This document shows, piece by piece, positions 16,745 through 26,413 of a stretch of 64,000 nt of DNA. The notes under the pieces were generated by a model. The model saw only the letters and a list, made by a program, of their open reading frames with translations. It was not told the DNA's origin and did not search any database. The position numbers were made by a program, and so were the translations under genes. Source of the DNA: Enorma massiliensis phI (GTDB lineage Bacteria; Actinomycetota; Coriobacteriia; Coriobacteriales; Coriobacteriaceae); NCBI RefSeq assembly GCF_000311845.1, contig NZ_HE978574.1, positions 820,171-884,170 on the forward strand, written 5' to 3'. Position 1 is the first letter of the stretch. Each line of letters starts with the position of its first letter.

Positions 16745-16986
16745 AAATGCTTGCTATACTTGACGTGGAATATGGAGTAGGCGGCGTGAGGGCAAGTGCA
16801 AAATGCCTGGGAGTATGGGGTAATTTGCATATTGTGCAAATTGCTCTCTGTGTCGTTTCTGCTGGTAGCGGCTAGTAATATGAATTTTTCGCATAGTACT
16901 CATGCCGGACGGACGGCTCAGTTGTCTCATTTTTTGCGACAGCTGGGCGCGTAAGGTACGGGCGCCGTGACGGGAGGTGAGCGCGC

Positions 16987-17958
16987 ATGATCATCAACAC
17001 GGGCGGGCGGACGGATACCGTGCAGTATTATACGGACTGGCTGCTCAGACGGTTTGCCGAGGGCTATGTCCTGGTGCGGAACCCGCGCTTCCCAGAGAAG
17101 GTCACCCGCTATGAGCTCGATCCTGCGGTAGTGGACTGCGTCGTGTTCTGTTCAAAGAACTATGCGCCTATCCTGCCGCGCTTGCACGAGATCACGGACC
17201 GCTTTAGCACGTACTTCTTCTATACCATCACCGCGTACGGGCACGATATGGAGCCCGGGGTTCCTGATATCGATGCGAGCATCGAGACGCTCATTGAGCT
17301 CGAGCGTATCGTGGGGCGTGAGCGGATCGTCTGGCGGTACGACCCGGTGCTTCTGAGCGAGCGCTACACCACGGAGGTGCATCGGTATACGTTCGACCAT
17401 ATGGCGCGCCGCCTGGCGCCGCATGTGAGCCGGTGCGTGTTCAGCTTCGTGGAGCCGTACCGCAAGCTCGACCGGAACATGCCGGAGCTTTTGCCCCTCA
17501 TGGAGGAGGAGCGCGTCTATATGGCGGAGCTCTTAGGCGGCGTCGCGCGCGAGCACGGGCTGCGCCTGCAGGCGTGCGCGACGCGGGAAGACTTTTCTGC
17601 CTACGGGGTTGAGCGGGCGGGCTGTGTGACCTTGGAAGCGCTCGGTGCGGCGAATGGTGTCACGTTCAGGAAGCTTGCGCATCGCGGCATGCGCGAAGGC
17701 TGTGCCTGCATGGAGATGCGCGATATCGGGGCGTATAGCAGCTGCCCCAACGGGTGCCGGTACTGCTATGCGAATGCCGACGCCCGCGGGGCGGCGCGGA
17801 CCTTTCGTGAGCAGCATGATCCGGCGTCCCCGCTCATGCTGGGGCACTTGAGGCCGGGCGACGTGGTGACGCAGGCGACGCAGCGGAGCTATCTTGCGGC
17901 AGGGGCGCGGGCGGCGCGTCGGGCTGTCGCGCCGGGGCAGGAGAGACTTGAGTTGTAG
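16987..17958 (+). CDS. DUF1848 family iron-sulfur-type protein
   Basis: A 323-residue DUF1848 protein. The N-terminus MIINTGGRTDTVQYYTDWLL, the VVDCVVFCSKNYAPILPRL segment and YFFYTITAYGHDMEPGVPDI are characteristic. The C-terminal part has a Cys cluster, CACMEMRDIG then SCPNGCRYCYAN (about residues 238-260), similar to the CxxxCxxC site of radical-SAM enzymes and spore-photoproduct-lyase-like proteins. Function is unproven; the LexA box upstream suggests a DNA-damage role. The last ~45 residues are Ala/Arg-rich and poorly conserved. Start ATG 16987 follows GGGAGGTGA. Confidence 0.88.
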   Translation: MIINTGGRTDTVQYYTDWLLRRFAEGYVLVRNPRFPEKVTRYELDPAVVDCVVFCSKNYAPILPRLHEITDRFSTYFFYTITAYGHDMEPGVPDIDASIETLIELERIVGRERIVWRYDPVLLSERYTTEVHRYTFDHMARRLAPHVSRCVFSFVEPYRKLDRNMPELLPLMEEERVYMAELLGGVAREHGLRLQACATREDFSAYGVERAGCVTLEALGAANGVTFRKLAHRGMREGCACMEMRDIGAYSSCPNGCRYCYANADARGAARTFREQHDPASPLMLGHLRPGDVVTQATQRSYLAAGARAARRAVAPGQERLEL

Positions 17959-18298
17959 AGAGCTCGTCTCATGCGCGTGAATCGGGCGCACCGGGTGTCC
18001 ACGTTTCAGAAAATGATTCAGGAGCACCGGGTGTCTACGATTCACGTCTCTAACAGGTGGAAGGGCGCTGCATGGTTCTCCCGCGTTTCCTGCGCGACCG
18101 CGCTATGTGCAGAAAATGTATAGAAGCAGCGTCCTTTTGCATAGGCGGTACCGTATCCAGCCGCAGTCCAGCCGTTCGCGCATTCCGATGCGCGCCCGTG
18201 CCTGCTTATGCCATCATTAGGGTATACGGGTAGAAGTCGTTTCGAGCGCGTCGTTTTCTGCGATGCGCAGACGAGCGCAATCGACCAAGGAGGAATGC
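17959..18298. other. 340-bp intergenic stretch with an inverted/direct repeat
   Basis: At about 17979-18047, GTGAATCGGGCGCACCGGGT is followed 38 bases later by a related copy ending in the complement CGATTCACG. The motif CACCGGGTGTCYACG occurs twice in direct orientation, and the ends GTGAATCG/CGATTCAC are inverted. The same words recur in the tandem repeat at 41691-41756. From 18050 to the pepD ribosome binding site nothing is recognisable. Confidence 0.7.
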
Positions 18299-19756
18299 AT
18301 GGAATACAAGATTACGGGATACCAGCCCGAAAAGCTCTTCCATTATTTTGAGGAGATCAGCGCCATCCCGCGCGGCTCGGGTAACGAAAAGGGCATCAGC
18401 GATTACCTTGTGGCCTTTGCCAAAGACCACAGCCTCGACGTCTACCAGGACGAGGTCTATAACGTCATCATCAAGAAGCCCGCGAGCGCCGGCGCCGAGG
18501 CTGCCGCGCCCGTCATGATGCAGGGCCACATCGACATGGTGTGCGACAAGCTTGCCAGCGTCGAGCACGACTTCGAGAAGGATGGCCTGGACCTCATCGT
18601 CAAGGACGGCGTTCTTACCGCCAACGGCACCACCCTCGGCGCGGACAACGGCATCGCCGTGGCGCTCATGATGACGGTGCTCGACGACGACACCCTCGTG
18701 CACCCTGCGCTCGAGTGCGTGTTCACCACCGACGAAGAGACCGGCCTCGTTGGCGCCGAGACCCTCGACAAGTCCAAGATCGACGCTCGCATCATGATCA
18801 ACCTCGACTCCGAGGAGGAGGGCGTCGCCACCGTCAGCTGCGCCGGCGGCGTGGTCGCCACGCTCACGCGCTCCATCACCCGCGAGCACGTGCAGGGCTC
18901 CACGGTCACGCTCGGGGTCTCCGGCCTCATGGGCGGCCATTCCGGCTCCGATATCCATCTAGAGCGCGGCAACGGCGACCTGATCCTCGCCCGTATCGTC
19001 GAGAAGCTCATGCGTACCGGCGAGCCGCACCTTGTGAGCCTTTCCGGCGGCACCAAGGACAACGCCATCAACCGCGAGGCCACCGCGGTCGTTGCCTGTG
19101 CTGATGCCGAGCGCGCGCAGCAGGCCGTCGAGGTCGCGAATGCCCTCATCGCCGACATCAAGGCCGAGCTCGAGGTCTTCGACCCCGGCTTCACCTGCAC
19201 CGTTACCGTTGCGGACGGCGTCGAGGCCGACGCGATGAGCGACGCCGACGCGCGCGCCTTCATCGGCGCCCTGCGCATCGCCCCGAACGGCGTCATGCGT
19301 CGCAACGTCGCCGCCGACGGCGCGGTGGAGGTGTCCTCCAACATCGGCGTGGTCATCACCGAGGAAGCCCAGGTCACCTTCCTGCTCTCGCCGCGTTCTT
19401 CCATCGCATCGCTCCAGGAAGACGTCAAAGACCGCATCCAGACGCTCGCCGACGCCTTCGGCTTCGATGTGCGCTTTGAGAACGAGTACCCCGGCTGGAG
19501 CTACACGCCCCATTCGCACGTGCGCGATGTCTTCCAGGAGGCCTATCGCGAGCTCTTCGGTACCGAGCTCAAGATCGAGTCGATCCACGCCGGCCTTGAG
19601 TGCGGCCTCTTCGCCGAGGCGCTGCCCGGCCTCGATGCAATCGCCGTGGGCCCGACCCTCTCCGACGTGCACACGCCGGACGAGAGCATGGAGCTCGCCT
19701 CTTCTGAGCGCTTCTACGAGCTGCTCGTCGACGTACTTGCTCGCCTCGCGAAGTAG
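18299..19756 (+). CDS. pepD: beta-Ala-His dipeptidase / aminoacyl-histidine dipeptidase (M20C)
   Basis: A 485-residue M20 metallopeptidase that cleaves dipeptides, including Xaa-His, in the cytosol. Metal and catalytic motifs are MMQGHIDMVCDK (His and Asp), TTLGADNGIAVALMM (bridging Asp), FTTDEETGLVGA (Glu pair), INLDSEEEG and the late HAGLECGLF. The dimerisation domain SGLMGGHSGSDIHLERGNG is present. The ATG at 18299 is chosen because AAGGAGG ends six bases before it; the frame extends 36 bases further upstream. A terminator follows at 19808. Confidence 0.94.
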   Translation: MEYKITGYQPEKLFHYFEEISAIPRGSGNEKGISDYLVAFAKDHSLDVYQDEVYNVIIKKPASAGAEAAAPVMMQGHIDMVCDKLASVEHDFEKDGLDLIVKDGVLTANGTTLGADNGIAVALMMTVLDDDTLVHPALECVFTTDEETGLVGAETLDKSKIDARIMINLDSEEEGVATVSCAGGVVATLTRSITREHVQGSTVTLGVSGLMGGHSGSDIHLERGNGDLILARIVEKLMRTGEPHLVSLSGGTKDNAINREATAVVACADAERAQQAVEVANALIADIKAELEVFDPGFTCTVTVADGVEADAMSDADARAFIGALRIAPNGVMRRNVAADGAVEVSSNIGVVITEEAQVTFLLSPRSSIASLQEDVKDRIQTLADAFGFDVRFENEYPGWSYTPHSHVRDVFQEAYRELFGTELKIESIHAGLECGLFAEALPGLDAIAVGPTLSDVHTPDESMELASSERFYELLVDVLARLAK

Positions 19757-19807
19757 CTGATGCGCGAATAGCGCTGCCAGCCCGGCACGGCCGGCTGATT
19801 CGTAAGA

Positions 19808-19840
19808 CGCCGCCCCGGCACCCTGTGTGCCGAGGCGGCG
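19808..19840 (+). terminator. terminator between convergent pepD and the surface-protein gene
   Basis: A 14-bp stem (19808-19821 with 19827-19840, one mismatch) around CCTGT is followed by TTTGCGTGCT. It lies 51 bases after the pepD stop. The U-tract is short, so efficiency is uncertain. Confidence 0.6.
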
Positions 19841-19878
19841 TTTGCGTGCTCTGGGGTGGTGCGGCCGCAGACCCGCTC

Positions 19879-22800
19879 CTACTTGCGGCGATTGATGAGA
19901 GCGATGCCCGCCGCGCATGCCGCAATGCCTGCGATTCCGAGCACGGCAGCAAATGCGGGCCCGTTGGGGTCGCCTGTGCCAGCGAGGGCCTTGGATGAGT
20001 TCGAGGCGCTCTGGCTGGCGTTCGCGGAGCCTTTGTCGCCCGTGCTCGTTCCGGCGGATGGGGAGCCGCTACCCGAGCCGCCCCCGGTTCCCTGGTCGGG
20101 GCCGGCGGGAGTCGAGGGATCGCTCGGATCTTCCGGATCGGGTTTCCCGGGCTCCTCCGGGTCCGGATCTTCCGTGCCGGGATCGCCTGGTTCGGGCTCC
20201 TGCTGCTCTTCTTCGAAACGATACGACCCGTTGTTGCCGAGTGCGGCAGAGAGCACGAGTCTTCCATCCGTCTGCAATCCGGTAAGCGACTGGCTGTACG
20301 ATGCGGTGCCGGTTGCGTTGGTCGCTTTCGCCGTTGTCACGGCGGCCGAGCTGCTCGAGCTCGCCGGCGTCCCCTTGGCAAGCTCATAGTGCCCGTCGTC
20401 CCCTACGTGCCAAGAGGGGTGCTCCTCTTCGGCAACCTGATAGGGGTGGACTGCGTCGAATGCTTCCGCTGCCGCGGTTCCATCGCTGCCAGAAAAATTG
20501 GCGCGATAGGCGGTGGTCATGTAGTAGAGCGTCTCGCCCGCCCGCGGTGCGCGCGTGAGCGGCACAAGGTCGCTCGGTGCAGGGAGGCTGTAGGCGGGCG
20601 GTTGCACTCCCGACGCGATCGTGTAGAGCGGCTGGTTCTGTGCGAGCACGTAGGCGCTGTTGCCGCTGGCTGCTGTGCCGGTAACAACGGTCTTTGCCTG
20701 CGCGCCGTCGCCAGAGCCCTCCACCGAAAGCGCGGTTACGGCGAGGTTGCCCGTAGCGTCTTCGTATCCGGCTGCTCCAAGTTCCGCTTCGATTTCGTCC
20801 CGCGTCGCCTCCCCGCTGCGCGCGCGTTCGATTGCTTCGCGCACCTCAGGGCGCGGGGCCACCTCGAAGACCAAGCGCAATGGGCTTAAGGCATCCGCGC
20901 CGTCGATCGACATGGTTGCTTCGCCGTCGGCATGGAGCGTGATATCGGTGCGCAGCGCCGGTACGGCGTCCGCGGGAATCGAGAGATAAACGGTTTGGCC
21001 GTGCGAATCGAGATTGGTCTCGACGGCGATGTAGAAGTCGTAGAGCGCGACGTCGCCGCCCGTGTAGAAGTTGGGCAGGTTGCCGATGTAGAGATAGGTT
21101 TCGCATACGGCGGTCGCTCCCGCCGCGCGGGCGCGATCGATGCGCTCCTGGGTCTGGGCGTCGGCGGAGCCCGTGGCGATGGCATCGATTTCGCGCTGCG
21201 TGGCGAAGCGGTAGGGGAGGCCGTTGTCGCCTGCGACCATATGGTGGTCGGCGTCGATGTACCAAGAAACGCGGTTCGAGAACGCTCCGCTTGCTGCATC
21301 GTAGGAAACCTGGCCGTCCGCCATAGCCTCGTAGAATAGGTTGTACGCGTCGTAGCCCAGGTGATAGCGCTCGTTGATGCTGTTGATCAGATAGTCGAAC
21401 TCATGGGTTGCGCCGGTAAGGTCGCTCGGGTCCTGCAGGCTTATCTGGATGGCCTGCGCGGCGAGCGAGCCGGTAAGCAGGGTATCTCCATATTGCACGC
21501 CCGCTATCGACGCGACCTCCATGCCCGCGCCCACCGCACTGTGCGCCTCGATGCGGTCGCTTCCTGCAAGCGCGTCGTCGGCATCGACGGGAGAGGTGTA
21601 GCGAACGTCGAACATCTCGTCGAGGGCAGATGCGAACGCCCAGTTTACGGCTGATGCGCTGCGTGAGGAGTAATAGCGGTGCACGCTGCTCAAGATCACG
21701 GGGTCGCCCTCATCGAGGAGGCCCCCGATCACCGGTAGCTCGACGGGCTCTGCCACGATGCCCGACCCGCTCGACCCGTAGAGCTCGAGCGTCACGGTAG
21801 GATCGCCCTGCTCGGCTGCCTGAGCGTAGGCGCGGGCGGCTTGCGCGAGGTTCTCCTTCAGATCGACGGAGCGTCCGCCTACCGTAGCCGTGAGATCGCG
21901 CTCGGCCTGGCCCTCTGCCGTGTCGAGCAGGTATGCGACGGCATCAGTGGTGTCGATGCCGGTCGTATAGACGGTGAGCCGGTTCCCGCCCTGCGCGTAG
22001 GCATCGTCTACGCGTTGCTGCACCGAGCGCATGGTGAGCATGGTGGCGAACATGCTGTCTGTTCCATAGCCGGTTTCGCGCGTGCCGGGAAGCGGTCCCA
22101 GAAAGCCAGTCGTCTCTCCTATGTAAGCCGGTGGATGCTCTATGTCGGTGCTTGCCATGGGCGGGTTCTCCACACCCATGATGATGAGCTCGGGGGAGCG
22201 GTCTTGGGCGCCCGCCACGCCTGCCTCGGAAAGCATATCGCCGGCGAGGTAGATGCCGCGCTGGAGATACGATCCGCCGTTAAGGCGAGCGCTTGCGGTG
22301 GTGCCTGCGCCGTCCACCATGCTTGCCGTTACGTTTATGGTGTGCGACGAGGCGTCGTAGCTCAGATAGGTGCCGTCATGTGCGGGCTGGTAGGTGGCGA
22401 GCGGCATGAGGGCGGTCACCTCGGATGAATAGCCGACGACTGCGACACGCGTGGGGTTTGCATTGGAATCGCCGTTTTCTGCCATGAGGCGCCCGATAGC
22501 ACTGTTCAAAGCCGAGACCACGTAGTCGGCATAAGGGCGCTCCGCATAGGTCATGCTGCCGAGCACGCTGTTCAGGCTCACCACGAATACGACGTCATGG
22601 CCGCCGCCATCCTGCTGGTGGACGGACGCGGTCTGCGCTATGGCCGAGATGCTCACGAGAAAGTCGTTTTCGGGGTCCTTGAAGGAGTTCGTTGCCACGC
22701 CCGCGGCCTCTGCAGACGCTGCATCGGAATAAACCGAGGCGTCGACCCAGATGCGCCCGGCATGCTCTGTGCTGTAGGTGCCATCTTGTTCCCCCGCACC

Positions 22801-23028
22801 GAGAAAGTCTTTCCATGTGGAGGCGTTGTCGGGGTCGGTGAGCTTGGTCGTGCCCGTTATCGCGGCATCGTTTTCATTTTGAGAGTTATTGGGTGATGAG
22901 GTGCCGTTTTGGGTGGCGCTTGATGGGTTGGGGCGCGCGGACGCAGGGGCGCCGGCAACGAAAAAGAGCGTGGCGGCCATGCCAAGGGCAAGGGCGATGC
23001 GGGCAAGGCGGCGGATAGGGCGGGCCAT
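19879..23028 (-). CDS. large VWA-like cell-wall-anchored surface protein
   Basis: A 1049-residue exported protein. Residues 1-31 are a signal peptide (RRLARIALALGMAATLFFVA, cleavage near ASA). Residues ~60-130 contain STWKDFLGAGEQDGTYSTEH and AGRIWVDASVYS, seen in coriobacterial VWA surface proteins. A von Willebrand type A-like domain follows (~145-380), but its MIDAS, expected as DxSxS after VVFVV, reads SLNSVLGS. The C-terminal ~130 residues are a Pro/Asp/Glu- then Ser/Gly-rich stalk, an LAGTG sortase signal (1015-1019), a membrane helix and a basic tail INRRK. It is probably covalently attached to peptidoglycan and may act in adhesion or as a pilus-like subunit. No sortase gene is in the window. 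Confidence 0.88.
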   Translation of the reverse strand: MARPIRRLARIALALGMAATLFFVAGAPASARPNPSSATQNGTSSPNNSQNENDAAITGTTKLTDPDNASTWKDFLGAGEQDGTYSTEHAGRIWVDASVYSDAASAEAAGVATNSFKDPENDFLVSISAIAQTASVHQQDGGGHDVVFVVSLNSVLGSMTYAERPYADYVVSALNSAIGRLMAENGDSNANPTRVAVVGYSSEVTALMPLATYQPAHDGTYLSYDASSHTINVTASMVDGAGTTASARLNGGSYLQRGIYLAGDMLSEAGVAGAQDRSPELIIMGVENPPMASTDIEHPPAYIGETTGFLGPLPGTRETGYGTDSMFATMLTMRSVQQRVDDAYAQGGNRLTVYTTGIDTTDAVAYLLDTAEGQAERDLTATVGGRSVDLKENLAQAARAYAQAAEQGDPTVTLELYGSSGSGIVAEPVELPVIGGLLDEGDPVILSSVHRYYSSRSASAVNWAFASALDEMFDVRYTSPVDADDALAGSDRIEAHSAVGAGMEVASIAGVQYGDTLLTGSLAAQAIQISLQDPSDLTGATHEFDYLINSINERYHLGYDAYNLFYEAMADGQVSYDAASGAFSNRVSWYIDADHHMVAGDNGLPYRFATQREIDAIATGSADAQTQERIDRARAAGATAVCETYLYIGNLPNFYTGGDVALYDFYIAVETNLDSHGQTVYLSIPADAVPALRTDITLHADGEATMSIDGADALSPLRLVFEVAPRPEVREAIERARSGEATRDEIEAELGAAGYEDATGNLAVTALSVEGSGDGAQAKTVVTGTAASGNSAYVLAQNQPLYTIASGVQPPAYSLPAPSDLVPLTRAPRAGETLYYMTTAYRANFSGSDGTAAAEAFDAVHPYQVAEEEHPSWHVGDDGHYELAKGTPASSSSSAAVTTAKATNATGTASYSQSLTGLQTDGRLVLSAALGNNGSYRFEEEQQEPEPGDPGTEDPDPEEPGKPDPEDPSDPSTPAGPDQGTGGGSGSGSPSAGTSTGDKGSANASQSASNSSKALAGTGDPNGPAFAAVLGIAGIAACAAGIALINRRK

Positions 23029-23617
23029 GGGACCTCGATTCTAGGCGGCGCGAAAGAACGGGGTGAGCCCGTCGACGGTCCGTCGCCCGACGTAGTTGCT
23101 CTTCGCTTACCCGTTCCGCCTGCTCATATGCCGGGGTTTATGTCGCCGGGGCTCGGTTAAGTAAATCGCAAGAAGCGCGCGGGCCCCGGTGCGTCAAATG
23201 GGTCAAAATGGGACGGGTTCGTTTTGGCTGCCTCGGTGGGGCGCGTCGTGCTCTGGCTGGCTGCGTCGACCATCTTGCATGCCGAATTACGCAGTAAGAG
23301 CTTGATTTGAGCCTCTTATTGCGTAATTCGGCATGTAAGATGGCGCCGCGTTTGTTGAGGAGCTGCGCGCAAGCCGCATGTGAGCACCGCGCGCCCTGTT
23401 CGTCGCGATTACGAGTCAAAACAGCCCCGTCCCATTTTGGCGCCATTTTGGCGCGTCCCACTTTGGCGCACTTTGACACCATGGACGGAATGAGTCAAAA
23501 CAGCCCCGTCCCATTTTGACCACTTTGAGGCGGCCTGTGTTTACGCTGAGAACCCCCTCGCGTATGTCCACACGGGCGGGTAGACTGGTGTCAGCCAAGT
23601 TCCAGAGAGGATGCTCC
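23029..23617. repeat. nested inverted-repeat region between the surface protein and polA
   Basis: The 27-base unit at 23413-23439 (starting GAGTCAAAACAGCCCCGTCC) recurs at 23492-23518. An inverted copy lies at 23201-23229 and can pair with the second one. Enclosed is a separate hairpin, 23271-23300 with 23313-23342, complementary at 28 of 30 positions (core GCCGAATTACGCA). Additional short repeats of CATTTTGGCGC lie at 23434-23470. The divergent promoters of both neighbouring genes must lie in or beside this region. Confidence 0.8.
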
Positions 23618-26413
23618 ATGTCTGATACCGCTCAAGCGCCCCAGAGCCCGGATCGTCGCACGTTCGCCGTCGTTGACGGCAACTCGCTCATGCACCGCGC
23701 GTTTCATGCCGTGCCCCCAACCATGAACGCGCCGGATGGCCGTCCTACGAATGCCATCTTCGGGTTTCTCAACATGTTCCTCAAGATGATTGATGCCTTT
23801 CGCCCCGATGGCGTGGCGGTTGCCTTTGATAAGGGCAAGCCGCGCGTGCGCATGGAAATGCTTCCGCAATACAAGGCGCAGCGTCCGCCCATGGACCCCG
23901 ACCTGCGTACGCAGTTCCCCATGATCAAGGAGCTGCTGCAAAAGATCGAGGTGCCCATCCTCGAGTCCGAGGGATGGGAGGGCGACGATATCCTCGGCAC
24001 GCTCGCGCGCGCGGGCGAAGCCGCCGGTTGCGACATGCTCCTCATCACCGGAGATCGCGATATGTACCAGCTCACCACCGAACACGTGAAGGTTGTGGGC
24101 ACCAAGAAGGGCCTTTCGGACGTCCAGATCATGACGCCCGAGACGGTCGAGGACCTCTACCATGGCATCACCCCCGAGCTCGTGCCCGATTTCTACGGCC
24201 TCAAGGGCGACACCTCTGACAACATTCCGGGCGTGCCGGGCATCGGCCCAAAGAAAGCGAGCGCCCTTATCGCGCAGTACGGCAGCCTTGACGAGGTCAT
24301 CGCCCATGCGGACGAGGTCAAGGGCAAGATGGGCGAGAACCTGCGTGCGCATATCGACGACGCCCTGCTCTCGCGCAAGGTGGCGACCATCCAGACGAAC
24401 GCACCGGTCGAGCTCGACTTCGAACACACGGCGTTTCCCGCCTACGATGCCCAGATGCTGGCAGAGGCGCTTGGAGCGCTGGGCATCATGTCGATCCAGA
24501 ACCGATTCTTGGCGCTGCTCGGCGAGGGCGGCGCTGCCGGTGCGGCTCCATCTGCGTTCGAGCTGCCATCGCCGATCGTGGTGAACAGCGATGCGGCCGA
24601 GGATCTCGAGGCTGCGCTCGCGGAGCTCTCGCGCGCCGTTGAGGCGGGCGAGTGGGTTGCCGCCACGGTGGACGATGACAAGGAGGCCGACGCGCTCTTC
24701 GGGCTTACGAGAACGCTGTGGGTCGCGGCGGGCGGGAACCTGCTCGCATTCGAGGAGCCTTCCGGCGCGAGCCTGTCGCCCCATTCCGCGAGCCTGCTCG
24801 CCGCTGCCGGCATCGATGGCGCGAACGGCCTCATCGCGGGCGTCTTGCAGTACCTGTTCGAGACGGGCCTCGTCGCCTCGCCAGATATCAAGGCGCTGCT
24901 CCACGAGCTTTCGCCCATCGATTCGAGCGAGCCCGAGCTCATGGACCCGCTCGCGGTGGATCCGAAGCGCATTTTCGATACCGTGGTCGCGGCGTATCTG
25001 CTCGACTCGGTGCGCTCCGATTTTGGCGATGCCTATATCGCGGACACCTATGTGGGAAAGGCCCTGCCCGCCGCGCAAGGCGAGGAGGGCGCTGCCGACG
25101 ACGCACCCGTTGCGGCGGCCCGGTCGGTCGCCGTGGCGCTCGCCGCGGTGCAGCCGCTCGCGAAGGCGCTCGAGGAGCAGGATGCCGCCGACATCTTCCA
25201 AGAGATCGAGATGCCGCTCGTGCCTGTGCTCGCCTCGATGGAGCGCACGGGCATGTACGTGGATCCCGACCGCTTGCATGCCCTTGCGGAGGGGCTCGGC
25301 GGCCAGATCGACGAACTCGCCGGCCGCATCCGCGAGATGGCGGGCGACGAGACCTTCAACATCGCGAGCCCCATGCAGCTCAGCCACATCCTTTTCGATG
25401 TGATGGGCCTGCCTACCAAGGGCCTTAAGAAGACGCATCGCGGGTACTATTCCACGAATGCGCGCGTGCTCGAGGAGCTTGCGCGCGATAACGAGTTCGT
25501 GCGCCTCGTTCTCGAGTATCGCGAGAAGACCAAGATCAAGTCGACCTATCTCGACACGTTGGGGGCGCTGCGCCGCTTCGACGGGCGCGTTCATACCACC
25601 TATAACCAGACCATTACCGCTACGGGCCGCCTTTCGAGCTCGAACCCCAATCTGCAGAACATCCCCACGCGCTCCGAGCTGGGGCATACGGTCAAGACGG
25701 CGTTCTCGGTGGCGCCGGGGTGCGTGTTCCTTGCGGTGGACTACTCCCAGATCGAGCTTCGACTGCTCGCGCACCTTTCGGCCGATGAGCACCTGGTGGC
25801 AGCGTTCAACGAGGGCGAGGACTTCCATGCCGAGACGGCGGCGCGTGTGTTTGGCGTGCCGGTTGATGAGGTCACGCCGCAGCTGCGGAGCCGTGCGAAG
25901 GCGGTGAACTTCGGCATTGTTTACGGCCAGCAGGCCTATGGGCTCTCGCAGTCGCTCGATATCCCCATGGCCGAGGCGCGCGAGATGATCGACCGCTACT
26001 TTGAGGCGTATCCCGGCGTTCGGACGTACCTCGACCGTACGGTGGCCGAGGCCAAGCGCACGGGCTATGCCGAGACCATGTACGGACGTCGCCGGCCCAT
26101 CCCCGAGCTCAAGATGCGCAATCCAGCTCAGCGAAGTTTTGGCGAGCGCACTGCTATGAACCATCCCATGCAGGGCACGGCGGCGGACATCATCAAGATC
26201 GCCATGGCGCGCGTGGCGCGGCGCATGCGCGACGAGGGGTTCCGCGCCCGCATGATCTTGCAGGTGCACGACGAACTTGATTTTGAGTGCCCGGAAGACG
26301 AGGTGGAGGCGCTCACCGCGCTCGTGCGGGAGGTCATGGAGGGCGTTGTGGAGCTTCGCGTGCCCCTCATCGCCGATGCATCGAGTGGCACCACCTGGGC
26401 CGACGCGAAGTAG
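23618..26413 (+). CDS. polA: DNA polymerase I
   Basis: A 931-residue family A polymerase for Okazaki-fragment maturation and repair. Residues ~15-310 form the 5'-nuclease (FAVVDGNSLMHRAFHAVPPT; EGWEGDDILGTLAR; LITGDRDMYQL; LKGDTSDNIPGVPGIGPKKA). The middle (~320-520) occupies the place of the 3'-5' exonuclease but shows no clear exonuclease Asp/Glu motifs, as in other actinobacterial PolA. The polymerase part has motif A DYSQIELRLLAHL (about 708), motif B RSRAKAVNFGIVYGQQAYGL (about 757) and motif C VHDELDFE (about 883). The start MSDTAQAP at 23618 follows GAGAGG; the frame is open 102 bases upstream into the repeat region. Confidence 0.97.
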   Translation: MSDTAQAPQSPDRRTFAVVDGNSLMHRAFHAVPPTMNAPDGRPTNAIFGFLNMFLKMIDAFRPDGVAVAFDKGKPRVRMEMLPQYKAQRPPMDPDLRTQFPMIKELLQKIEVPILESEGWEGDDILGTLARAGEAAGCDMLLITGDRDMYQLTTEHVKVVGTKKGLSDVQIMTPETVEDLYHGITPELVPDFYGLKGDTSDNIPGVPGIGPKKASALIAQYGSLDEVIAHADEVKGKMGENLRAHIDDALLSRKVATIQTNAPVELDFEHTAFPAYDAQMLAEALGALGIMSIQNRFLALLGEGGAAGAAPSAFELPSPIVVNSDAAEDLEAALAELSRAVEAGEWVAATVDDDKEADALFGLTRTLWVAAGGNLLAFEEPSGASLSPHSASLLAAAGIDGANGLIAGVLQYLFETGLVASPDIKALLHELSPIDSSEPELMDPLAVDPKRIFDTVVAAYLLDSVRSDFGDAYIADTYVGKALPAAQGEEGAADDAPVAAARSVAVALAAVQPLAKALEEQDAADIFQEIEMPLVPVLASMERTGMYVDPDRLHALAEGLGGQIDELAGRIREMAGDETFNIASPMQLSHILFDVMGLPTKGLKKTHRGYYSTNARVLEELARDNEFVRLVLEYREKTKIKSTYLDTLGALRRFDGRVHTTYNQTITATGRLSSSNPNLQNIPTRSELGHTVKTAFSVAPGCVFLAVDYSQIELRLLAHLSADEHLVAAFNEGEDFHAETAARVFGVPVDEVTPQLRSRAKAVNFGIVYGQQAYGLSQSLDIPMAEAREMIDRYFEAYPGVRTYLDRTVAEAKRTGYAETMYGRRRPIPELKMRNPAQRSFGERTAMNHPMQGTAADIIKIAMARVARRMRDEGFRARMILQVHDELDFECPEDEVEALTALVREVMEGVVELRVPLIADASSGTTWADAK

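Noticed and set aside
16693..16875. 60-residue ORF downstream of the LexA box
   Set aside because: Its start lies upstream of and across the operator, it has no ribosome binding site, and it shows no protein-like conservation that I can recognise.
23516..23617. Upstream start of PolA
   Set aside because: Codons overlap the repeat and likely promoter; GAGAGG supports ATG 23618, where the conserved N-terminus begins.
23591..26269. 892-codon minus-strand frame antisense to polA
   Set aside because: All family motifs are on the plus strand. The antisense text is repetitive LGERRH-type composition typical of shadow frames.
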